From: an uncultured Dorea sp.
Lineage (GTDB): Bacteria; Bacillota; Clostridia; Lachnospirales; Lachnospiraceae
NCBI GenBank assembly: GCA_947652615.1
Contig: CANTDX010000001.1
Span: 1-64,000 of the forward strand
Direction of reading: 5' to 3'
DNA length: 64,000 nucleotides
In this document: piece by piece, positions 54,742 to 62,881 of the stretch
Layout: every line of letters starts with the position of its first letter
How positions within the stretch are numbered: the first letter of the stretch is position 1
The notes under the pieces: model-generated
The model's input: the letters and a program-made list of their open reading frames with translations, nothing else
Told to the model about the DNA's origin: nothing
The model's database searches: none
Program-made: the position numbers and the translations under genes

Positions 54742-56175
54742 ATGAAAATAAAACGATCCCTGATAGTTCTGATTATCCTCATCTTATCTGCGGGCGGGTA
54801 CACCGCACTATGTTTCTTTGCCGATACGAGCCGTATGCTGCCTAAGACCACGGTAAATGATACCGATATCAGCAATATGACCTTAACAGAAGCCTCCGAT
54901 GCCCTGAAAAAAGAGGCCGCAATCCGAAGCAAGGATTCTGTATTTACCGTCTCATATAACGGCACGGATTACGCTCTGTCAGCCGGAGCCGCCCTGGAAT
55001 TAGACTATGACGCTACAGCCAAAAAAGTTTTAAAAAAGAGCCAGACAGATTTTTTTGCCCGAGGCATAACATGGATCCGCGCTCATCTAAGCGGCAATCC
55101 CAATCCACATCCCGTCATCAAAGAAGACCCGGAAGCATTTCACAATGCACTGAAAGACAGCGGCCTTCTTGATGCCGTTCTCGATGATCAGGAAACCTAT
55201 AAGATCACCGATGACCAACTTCTCATTACCGCCGGTTCACTGAAGAAAGTGGATGAAGAGAAACTGATCTCCGATCTTATCCCCGCAATCCAGGCGAAAG
55301 AATACTGGCGGGTGACAGAATGCCCCCTGACCTCTGATGAAGCTTGGAATACAGATACCTATTGGGAAAATATATATAAGGAAATTCATACTGACGCCGT
55401 CAATGCCACCCTGGACCCTGCGCAGGATTACAAACTGGTGGAATCCGTGACCGGTGTTGATTTTGATATAGAAAACGCTAAAAAGGCTCTGTCTAAGGCT
55501 GCCGACGGCGAGACAATTGCCATTGACCTGATCTACACAGAACCAGAGATCACGACTCAGGACTTAAAAGAGCATCTGTTCGCAGATACCCTTGGAACCT
55601 ACACTACCAAGGTATCCGGGACCTCCAACCGGCTTACCAATGTGCGCCTGGCCTCTGAGAAATGTAACAACGCTATTCTCCTTGCCGGTGATACCTTCTC
55701 ATTTAACAAAGCGGTCGGCGAACAGACCGCGGCCACCGGATTTAAAACAGCCGACGCCATCTTAGACGGCGAGATCATCCAGGCTTACGGGGGCGGGATC
55801 TGCCAGGTATCCTCTACCATCTTCGCCGCTTCGCTCTACGCCAACCTAGATATCGAAGAATGGTGGAATCACGATTATGTCTCCAGCTACATCGGCGCAG
55901 GGCTGGATTCCGCTGTCGCCTGGGATGCCCTTGACCTGCTGATCGGCAATCCTTCCCCCTATCCGATGAAGATCGTTGTGGATTACTCCGGGGATAACCT
56001 GACTGTCACTGTATTAGGTACTCGGACGGACGATTCCCTGATTGAAGTGCAGACGGAAACACTGGAGAGTTCTTCTGAGGAACTCTTAGAAGTGGTGACT
56101 TATCGGAATGTGTATACAGAAGATAAGAGCCAGATGTTTCATGAAAAGATCGGGGTAAGTTCTTATATAAAATAA
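54742..56175 (+). CDS. VanW family protein with peptidoglycan-binding-like domains
   Basis: 477 residues from ATG 54742 (MKIKRSLIVLIIL), with GGAG nine bases before; the upstream ATG at 54727 lacks one. One N-terminal membrane helix (about 4-22) anchors it; the next 270 residues hold repeats of the PG-binding type 4 kind (LTEASDALKKEAAIRSKDSV, and later VDFDIENAKKALSKAADGET). The VanW domain follows: NNAILLAGDTFSFNKAVGEQ, AYGGGICQVSSTIFAASLYA. An extracytoplasmic cell-wall protein; VanW function is not settled. It stands alone on the plus strand. Confidence 0.93.
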   Translation: MKIKRSLIVLIILILSAGGYTALCFFADTSRMLPKTTVNDTDISNMTLTEASDALKKEAAIRSKDSVFTVSYNGTDYALSAGAALELDYDATAKKVLKKSQTDFFARGITWIRAHLSGNPNPHPVIKEDPEAFHNALKDSGLLDAVLDDQETYKITDDQLLITAGSLKKVDEEKLISDLIPAIQAKEYWRVTECPLTSDEAWNTDTYWENIYKEIHTDAVNATLDPAQDYKLVESVTGVDFDIENAKKALSKAADGETIAIDLIYTEPEITTQDLKEHLFADTLGTYTTKVSGTSNRLTNVRLASEKCNNAILLAGDTFSFNKAVGEQTAATGFKTADAILDGEIIQAYGGGICQVSSTIFAASLYANLDIEEWWNHDYVSSYIGAGLDSAVAWDALDLLIGNPSPYPMKIVVDYSGDNLTVTVLGTRTDDSLIEVQTETLESSSEELLEVVTYRNVYTEDKSQMFHEKIGVSSYIK

Positions 56176-56226
56176 TTTCCAACTATCTATTCCTCACCGG
56201 CTCCTTCACGCTTTTCGTATCTCCTT

Positions 56227-57357
56227 TCAGATTTTTTCATCAGACTTTAAAATCTGAATAGCCTCATAGGCACATTTTCTATCCAACCCTTTCTTATATG
56301 TTCCGTCTGCATTTTTCCTGGTTGTACACACAAAATGAGTTCCCAGCCATTGCCAGTTCCAAAATGTATCGTCATCCAATATTACAAAATTCTCCACCTC
56401 CGGGCGATGACACAACCATGATCGTATCTCGAAAGGCCGCCCGTCCGGCCCGTTGAACAAGAGCGGAGTGATGCCTGGAACTTTGAGCCCATATTTGTCT
56501 AAGGCTTGTAATAAATCCTCCAAATCCTTATTATCGCCTGGAAATCCTTCCCGTGCATACGCACCATAGGAATAACGCCAGGAAGATGATAGAATAATCT
56601 CAGCTCCCGTCTTATCAACAATCTGAAACAGATTTCGAACAAAATAGGGATCAATGACTACTCCTTTTTCCCGCTCATCTCCCTCGTCATTAAGAACCCC
56701 GTCTATGTCAAGGAAAATCACTTTTTTATAATGGTCTTCAATCAAATCCAGTTCACTGGCCTCTGTTTCATATCTATATAGGTCACTCCACCATGGTCCA
56801 AATTCCAGGATTCTCTCTGCTTTAAGCAACGCTTCCTTATCCAGCCGACTTCTTCTCCCTGTATATACCGTATGTCCACGGAAATACTTTTCCATATCCA
56901 GATCATCAATTACAACATAAGAGCCAATATCCGGATGCGATTTCAGATATTCCCTGATATCATCCGCTTTTGATGAAAACTGTTCGAAAGGCGTCATATC
57001 TGTTATATATCCATCAAGCCTGTGAATCTTAAACAACAGCCGCATATCTTCTATATCTCTCGTTCTTTTCCAGTCAGAACTGATTACAATCTCAGCTTTA
57101 CTGTGGAAAATCAACTCCTTCAGACAGCCAACCGCCTTTTCATCCCAGTCATAGCAGACAGCAGCTACATCATATCTGTCCAGTTCAAGATATCGGTCAT
57201 CCTGGAATTTTTCAGCCATATCCTGCCTTGTCTGATACATATCATGATCAAAGCGGTATTGGTTTGAGCATGGTTGTAATACTCCGTCTATGTCAAGAAA
57301 AATAACCTTCCGCTTCTTTCTCATCTCTTCGAAAAATACACTTCTTCCATAACTCAT
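56227..57357 (-). CDS. Tandem HAD-domain protein (HAD_SAK-like)
   Basis: 376 residues made of two copies of a HAD domain. Copy 1 begins at residue 18 (VIFLDIDGVLQ) and copy 2 at 213 (VIFLDIDGVLN); each has the second motif (EIVISSDWKR; EIILSSSWRY) and the acidic fourth motif (YVVIDDLDME; FVILDDDTFW). Both copies keep the D-x-D nucleophile pair. This motif style is that of HAD domains found in Swiss Army Knife RNA-repair proteins, where they act as phosphatases; here they are free-standing. It follows the HD-domain gene by 32 bases. Confidence 0.85.
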   Translation of the reverse strand: MSYGRSVFFEEMRKKRKVIFLDIDGVLQPCSNQYRFDHDMYQTRQDMAEKFQDDRYLELDRYDVAAVCYDWDEKAVGCLKELIFHSKAEIVISSDWKRTRDIEDMRLLFKIHRLDGYITDMTPFEQFSSKADDIREYLKSHPDIGSYVVIDDLDMEKYFRGHTVYTGRRSRLDKEALLKAERILEFGPWWSDLYRYETEASELDLIEDHYKKVIFLDIDGVLNDEGDEREKGVVIDPYFVRNLFQIVDKTGAEIILSSSWRYSYGAYAREGFPGDNKDLEDLLQALDKYGLKVPGITPLLFNGPDGRPFEIRSWLCHRPEVENFVILDDDTFWNWQWLGTHFVCTTRKNADGTYKKGLDRKCAYEAIQILKSDEKI

Positions 57358-57389
57358 TTTATATTTTCTCCTCCTTGCCGCATCTTTAC

Positions 57390-57887
57390 TTACTTATCAT
57401 CCCTTAGATAAATACCCTGCAAAAGCATTTTCCCTGTATCCGTCTTAAAAACCTTCTCCATCATATTCCGTATATTTTCTTTCGAATAACCGCTTTCATC
57501 CGCGTTCACCAGGTAATCTGCTTCTAGCAAAATCTGATAATCCATCCCATCGATATCCGTCAGAGTATGATGATGTCCCACCAGATAAGCTGTCCGTTCC
57601 ACGATTTCCTGCTCTTCCCCAGTCCCTTTAAGGAAGCTGTATACAAGGGGAATCCCCTCTTCTTCCTGCCTCTTTCCGTCCGTATTTCCATATTTCTCCC
57701 GGCACAGCGGACAGGCAATATCGTGCAGAATTGCAGCAATTTCAAGAATCTTCTGCTCTTTGGCAGCCAAATGTTCACATTCGCCTATCATCTTCGCATA
57801 ACCATATACTTTCATAAAATGATTGATGTCATGCGTGTTTCCATTAGAATAAAGAATCATTTTTTTCATAATCTCAGATATTGTCAT
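57390..57887 (-). CDS. HD-domain phosphohydrolase
   Basis: 165 residues. Metal-binding H...HD...D pattern: NHFMKVYGYAKMIG (His), IAAILHDIACPLCREKY (HD) and LLEADYLVNADE (Asp). Members cut nucleotides or other phosphate esters. GGGAGAATAAT precedes the ATG. It lies directly upstream of the tandem HAD gene, so the pair may act in sequence on a nucleotide or RNA end. Confidence 0.88.
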   Translation of the reverse strand: MTISEIMKKMILYSNGNTHDINHFMKVYGYAKMIGECEHLAAKEQKILEIAAILHDIACPLCREKYGNTDGKRQEEEGIPLVYSFLKGTGEEQEIVERTAYLVGHHHTLTDIDGMDYQILLEADYLVNADESGYSKENIRNMMEKVFKTDTGKMLLQGIYLRDDK

Positions 57888-57975
57888 ATTATTCTCCCAC
57901 TCTTTCTATCAAGTATCATCCTGACCGCTTTCCGTAATTCATCACTACCACCTATGCCGCGTACTTTTGAAAATC

Positions 57976-58068
57976 CTATTCTTTTGATTTGAGATTATCT
58001 AACGCAATTTGAAGCTGTGTGATCTTTTCATCAGATGTTACACGCATCTTTGAAACAGAAATGGGCAC
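57976..58068 (-). CDS. Possible 30-codon ORF after brxL
   Basis: GTG 58068 opens VPISVSKMRVTSDEKITQLQ and stops after NLKSKE; a 23-codon form from an internal ATG is also possible. The ending is helical and charged. There is no good ribosome site. It could be a short coupled gene at the tail of the BREX operon, the remnant of a longer gene, or chance. Confidence 0.25.
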   Translation of the reverse strand: MPISVSKMRVTSDEKITQLQIALDNLKSKE

Positions 58069-58076
58069 AGTATTTT

Positions 58077-60215
58077 TTATTCCACTCCCAACGCTTTAAA
58101 TACTGCATCCTCTGCACTCTGATAAAATATCAAATTAAAACTGCTCATCAAATCCGGCGGCACAGTTCCAAGATCTACCGCTGATGTCTGTGGCAACAGC
58201 ACCTTTTTTGCACCACTATCAAGACATACCTGTAACGTATCCGCAAGGTTCTCCACTTTTATCATTGTACCGCTGATACTGATTTCTCCAAGCACTACAA
58301 GAGAACTCTGCACCGGCTTTTTCAAAGCAATCGAGCAAATAGCAATTAAGGTAGGAAGCGCAAGAGCGATTGTCATGCCAAGTCCCTGTAAATCCTGATA
58401 ATTAATTACATAATCCTTGGTACTTACACTAATAGCTCCGCTGATTCGTCCGCCATTCGCTTTCAGATAACTATATGCGGTATTGGTTGCCTCTTTACAA
58501 TCCCTGTCAGAACCAAGCCCTGTACGGTCAAATTTCCCATTGCCGGAAAGCATCTGGGACTCTAGCCGAAACACACCTATCATTCCCGACTTTCCATGTG
58601 ATACTGTATAAACTTGTCCCGGATTCGTCATTCCTTCCGGTATCAGCTTACCTCCGCCCTGCTCTGGCACTGATACATAGTGCTCCTCAAAGGTATCATT
58701 GTCAATGTAAGAAAAATTCACATCATAAAATTCCATACCGCCAAGCTTTTTGAGCTGCTCTTTTACTCTTCGTCTCATTTCAAGTGAAATTTGCAATATT
58801 TCTTCCAGTTCTTCCTTTGTGTAATCCCCATTCGGATAAATCAGTTTTACCAGGCCTCCGATCATCTTACGGACTGCAATTGTATCTCGCTGATTCAGAT
58901 TCTTTCCTAAGTGAAAATACTTGTCAATAGCATCCCCCTGTTGTTCCTTGCGGAGTTCTCTGATAAACTCTGCAAGATAATCAGTAATAAAACCATAATC
59001 GTTTGTAAAATGCTCTGGTCTGAACTTAGGTATTTCCCACCCCGGCAAATAACAATGCATGCGATCCAAAAAAGCTGTATCTGTTCCCATTTCAGATGGA
59101 AACGGGTCAAATAAACTACTTGTCTTCAATAGAACATCCACGCTCTGATTGATATTTCCAACAAATACCATAGAAGCAGATGCCGCCTTTTCCTCTTTCC
59201 CTCGGGCAAAAGAACCGGATGCCATATAATCTTTCATAATCTGAATGCCATCTTTATCCTTGAAATGAATGCCTGCCACCTCGTCAAACGCTACACAATC
59301 CCACAAACCAACGAGTCCCATGGCGTGCCTGCCCATATTGTAGAAAAGATTCGCCACCGTAGTCTGTCCGCCGGATACAAGGATACTGTTCGGCGATACC
59401 TCCTTGTAGATATGTGATTTACCTGTACTTCTCGGTCCAAGTTCGCACAAATTAAAATTATTTTCTACAAGCGGAACCAACCGAATCAATAAAAGCCACT
59501 TTTCCCTTTCTGTAAACCTATCAGGTTCCATACCGATAGAGCGAAGCATGATATTTATCCATTCCTCTTTGCTAAACGCTTTTCGCCCTTCTTTCAATTC
59601 ATTAATGTCAACAGACGGCATTTGAATAGGTTTCAAGCTTTTTATAACAATCAGTGGAACGTCCTTTCTTTTCTTGGACTTGACTTCTGCACCAAATCCT
59701 ATCGGATTTCCTGTATCATCCTGATTATATTCAAGCTGAATAATACACCAAATTCCACCGCATAAAAGCCTGTCAAACTTCTCCGGATATTCCTCTGAAA
59801 TAGGTACACCACCCAATCCAAGGTTAGAAAACTGTGCCTCATATTCATCATAGCGAAGATTAAGACTTACTGTCACGCGATCAATAATACTCATAGCTCC
59901 CCTCTGCCGAAGTTTTGAAAGTACCTTTTCTGACTCGTCCGGACGCACAAAATTGTCCGCAAGAATATGCTTCACGCTCTCTACACCAAATGCAATAATC
60001 TCCTCATCTTCCGAGTTACAATACTGCCCCAAAAGATATTCCAATACATATACTGGTACATTTGCCCCTTCCTTTATATGTTTTGTCAAATCCTTCCGAA
60101 CAATCTTTCCATCAAATCCAATTCTGAGTTTGCGATTGATAACTGCATTTGATTCTCCTATATCCATCTCATCCATGTTGCTTTCTAAAGACCCTTTCAT
60201 CAACTCTGCGTCCAT
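58077..60215 (-). CDS. brxL: BREX type 1 system Lon-like protein BrxL
   Basis: 712 residues. AAA+ part with Walker A GPRSTGKSHIYKEV (middle) and Walker B WDCVAFDEVAG; C-terminal Lon-like domain from about 580 (SVSTKDYVINYQDLQGLGMT, ALKKPVQSSLVVLGEISISG). In Lon peptidases the catalytic Ser is in PSAG; here the matching place reads GLGM, and the catalytic Lys region reads ENLADTLQ, so peptidase activity is unlikely. BrxL is part of phage exclusion in BREX type 1. AAGGAGAGGCT precedes the ATG, nine bases after pglZ. Confidence 0.94.
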   Translation of the reverse strand: MDAELMKGSLESNMDEMDIGESNAVINRKLRIGFDGKIVRKDLTKHIKEGANVPVYVLEYLLGQYCNSEDEEIIAFGVESVKHILADNFVRPDESEKVLSKLRQRGAMSIIDRVTVSLNLRYDEYEAQFSNLGLGGVPISEEYPEKFDRLLCGGIWCIIQLEYNQDDTGNPIGFGAEVKSKKRKDVPLIVIKSLKPIQMPSVDINELKEGRKAFSKEEWINIMLRSIGMEPDRFTEREKWLLLIRLVPLVENNFNLCELGPRSTGKSHIYKEVSPNSILVSGGQTTVANLFYNMGRHAMGLVGLWDCVAFDEVAGIHFKDKDGIQIMKDYMASGSFARGKEEKAASASMVFVGNINQSVDVLLKTSSLFDPFPSEMGTDTAFLDRMHCYLPGWEIPKFRPEHFTNDYGFITDYLAEFIRELRKEQQGDAIDKYFHLGKNLNQRDTIAVRKMIGGLVKLIYPNGDYTKEELEEILQISLEMRRRVKEQLKKLGGMEFYDVNFSYIDNDTFEEHYVSVPEQGGGKLIPEGMTNPGQVYTVSHGKSGMIGVFRLESQMLSGNGKFDRTGLGSDRDCKEATNTAYSYLKANGGRISGAISVSTKDYVINYQDLQGLGMTIALALPTLIAICSIALKKPVQSSLVVLGEISISGTMIKVENLADTLQVCLDSGAKKVLLPQTSAVDLGTVPPDLMSSFNLIFYQSAEDAVFKALGVE

Positions 60216-60224
60216 AGCCTCTCC

Positions 60225-62741
60225 TTAAAATCCAAAGTCATCCGCAAATGTGATATCTACTATCACAGGATGTCTGAACTGTTCTATCCCTGTTTTATCA
60301 TCCGTTACCACCAAATAGTATTGCTTATTCTTGTCATACCTCTGATTCTTAAAATGAAAGCGCATACGAAACATTCTTTTGGCAGAATCCGGTTCCCGAC
60401 TGTCTGCTACATAAATATTCTCATTTGAAATACGTTCCTCATCCTCAGACATAAATACCATTCGATAAGTCACTGCCTTCGCCGTGTCACTCACCGGTTC
60501 AACTTGAATAAAGTCCATGCTTGTAATCAAGTTTGTTATTTTCTGCACCATACTCACAAGATTTATTTGCACGGGTTTTCTTTCCATATGACCACGTTCC
60601 ATCTTTATATCCAGCACCGGCACAATCATTTCCTGTGGAGAAGAACCGCCATGCACAAAGTTCTGCCCACCCCCTGCAACCTTGAATACATTGCTGCTGA
60701 TTGGAATAGTTACTTTTTTTTCATCTTCATACCCAAGAAGATATCCAAGATTAATGGTCTGTACGCCATCATCCATAATTTCTTCTTTAGAAACAATGAA
60801 ACGACGATTGAGCCACGCATCCTTCCTATTGATGCCACCTATCTTGTCACTCTCAGCAATCTTATCCCTCTTATAGATAAACCCATGATCTGCTGTCACA
60901 ATGAACCGATATGTATTCGCATTCGTCGAAATCCTGTGTATCACTTCCATCACTTCACTAATTGCATCTTCACAAGCATCAAACACTTCATCTTCTGTAT
61001 TCGGTTTATCACCCCTGGCATCTATCTGATTATGATAGATATATACTACCTGTCTGCCTGTAAATATTTCCCTGAGCGCCGCAATCTTTAGCTTCCTGAT
61101 ATCATCGAGCTGCACACACACCGAGTCCTTACAGTGGTTTTGCAGTACAGTCTGCCTCCCATTCAAATCATTACAAAGAATACCGTCCGCATAAATCTCA
61201 TAATCATCCTTCATTACCAAGGATTTATGCGGCAGCAAAGCCGCCATTCCAAGTCTTGTATAAGACGGCAGTGTACTCATCATTGCCGATAGCTTTGCCG
61301 TACATCTCGGGTCGTCTTTCAGCCGCAGAAACAATTCCCGTCCAACTTCATACCGCATAGCATCTGAAATGATAACAACAATTCTCTCCTTTGCCTGATT
61401 CACAAAATTATTGTAAAAATTTCTCTGAAGCGGCAGAACCGCAAGACTATCCTCTCCCATAAATGCCCGATTCCACCCGGGAAGGAGGTTATTCAAATAT
61501 TCATTTGTATAAATATTTTCAACCAAAGTCTGTAATTGCTCATAACCCTCTGTATCCTCAATTTTATCATAATAATAGTAAAACTTCCGATACCCCCAGT
61601 CTATCATACAGTTACTGTCCAAATACTGTTTCACAATACCCTTTAACAATTCTCCACCGACATAATTTGCAGCACAAATGACGGAAAATGCATTTCGGAT
61701 CATGAAATACTCATTTTGATACCTTTCACCAAAATGCATCTTTGAACGCATATCACAAAGCTGCAAAATTGTCATTTCATCCAGTTTTGCGCCGACATCC
61801 TCTGATATAAGCCTTTCAACCATCCATTTCAGAATGATTTCATCAAAATATGTAAAAGTATCACAATGTACAAGGTCTTCCGGATCATATTTCGTAAGAT
61901 GATTCTCCACCTTTAGTCCACAAGCCACATGAGCGGACAATCTATCATAATCTCCCCTATATATGACATTGTTCATCAAATTATCAAGAAACGCAATAAC
62001 ATTACCCTGCTTCATGGAAACAAAGCTTCGCCATTCTCCTGGAACGCCTCCCTGTATATAACGGTCTGTATATGTCACAAATAAAGTCACTACCAATTTT
62101 TCTAATGATGGTTCTGCGTCTACATATCCGAACTGCTGCTCGCAAAGCTTCCAAAATGCTCCTGGAAGCTCATACTTCTCCATTTCTTCAAGATATTTAT
62201 TTTCTTCAATCGTATTCTCCGAAATAACGATCCTTAAAACTTCTTCAAATGAACAAGTTTTTGTCCTACAGATCGCACTGAGCAGACCAACCAGAATGTT
62301 TTCCTCATTGAAATTCTCAATTTCCAAATCATAAAACCGTTGTGTTCTATCTTTATTTGCAAAAAACTTGATGTGCCTTTCTATTATCGGCTTGTACCTT
62401 TCCTCAATACCCAGATCAACAGAGAGCAGAGAGGCTCTGTCTGCAAAAAATCTCTTGGAATACAGCATGGTATCTTCTAAATGGTTATCTTTTACATCTG
62501 GCTTAGGAAACGGCGCATAAATCAGATAATTTGTCACCGTATCGACCCGCTCTAAAAAATACTTGGTGTAAAACTGATTATCTGGTTCCAAATGATAAAC
62601 TTTCGCATTTTGAAGCTCCACAGACTCCATATCTTCGGCAAACTCCGCCTTATCGTCATACCAGAAGATGAGTTTGCGTGTCTCACCTGTAAACTCGGCA
62701 TTCAGCCTGTCTATAATCTGCTTTAGGTTTAGTTCTGTCAT
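60225..62741 (-). CDS. pglZ: BREX type 1 system phosphatase-fold protein PglZ
   Basis: 838 residues, the size of the type 1 PglZ. The alkaline-phosphatase-like PglZ domain shows IVVIISDAMRYEVGRELFLR (first metal Asp) and RFIVTADHGFIYKRDKI (Asp-His pair). The C-terminal beta-rich part ends VIVDITFADDFGF. PglZ is the hallmark gene of BREX; with brxL directly after it the locus is type 1. The ATG overlaps the stop of the small ORF upstream (ATGA) and is served by GGGACGGAG in that ORF. brxA, brxB, brxC and pglX would lie beyond the right edge. Confidence 0.95.
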   Translation of the reverse strand: MTELNLKQIIDRLNAEFTGETRKLIFWYDDKAEFAEDMESVELQNAKVYHLEPDNQFYTKYFLERVDTVTNYLIYAPFPKPDVKDNHLEDTMLYSKRFFADRASLLSVDLGIEERYKPIIERHIKFFANKDRTQRFYDLEIENFNEENILVGLLSAICRTKTCSFEEVLRIVISENTIEENKYLEEMEKYELPGAFWKLCEQQFGYVDAEPSLEKLVVTLFVTYTDRYIQGGVPGEWRSFVSMKQGNVIAFLDNLMNNVIYRGDYDRLSAHVACGLKVENHLTKYDPEDLVHCDTFTYFDEIILKWMVERLISEDVGAKLDEMTILQLCDMRSKMHFGERYQNEYFMIRNAFSVICAANYVGGELLKGIVKQYLDSNCMIDWGYRKFYYYYDKIEDTEGYEQLQTLVENIYTNEYLNNLLPGWNRAFMGEDSLAVLPLQRNFYNNFVNQAKERIVVIISDAMRYEVGRELFLRLKDDPRCTAKLSAMMSTLPSYTRLGMAALLPHKSLVMKDDYEIYADGILCNDLNGRQTVLQNHCKDSVCVQLDDIRKLKIAALREIFTGRQVVYIYHNQIDARGDKPNTEDEVFDACEDAISEVMEVIHRISTNANTYRFIVTADHGFIYKRDKIAESDKIGGINRKDAWLNRRFIVSKEEIMDDGVQTINLGYLLGYEDEKKVTIPISSNVFKVAGGGQNFVHGGSSPQEMIVPVLDIKMERGHMERKPVQINLVSMVQKITNLITSMDFIQVEPVSDTAKAVTYRMVFMSEDEERISNENIYVADSREPDSAKRMFRMRFHFKNQRYDKNKQYYLVVTDDKTGIEQFRHPVIVDITFADDFGF

Positions 62742-62881
62742 GTTACCGCTCCGTCCCTTCGAAAATCTTTTTTCAATCTTTCTATTACATCCGGCTTGTC
62801 GTATTTTCCTCTTCCGTTTTCTCTTTTTGCCTCTTCCGCCAAGGAGACAGGTGCCGGCAAAGAACGTTCCACTTTAACCAT
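62738..62881 (-). pseudogene. Truncated TIGR02646-type (PtuB-like) HNH nuclease gene, 47 codons
   Basis: Starts MVKVERSLPAPVSLAEEAKR and reaches YDKPDVIERLKKDF, then RRDGAVT and stop. From memory, the TIGR02646 family begins in just this way (M-I-K-V-E-R ... P-x-S-L ... N-G ... Y ... D-V-V-x-x-L-x-x-D-F-H-x-K-C-Y-x-C-E). Here the sequence leaves the family at DF, before the cysteines and HNH core, and joins the pglZ ribosome site. Overlaps of eight bases with the AAA gene and four with pglZ keep the operon coupled. It is either a deletion product or a domesticated small peptide. Confidence 0.65.
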
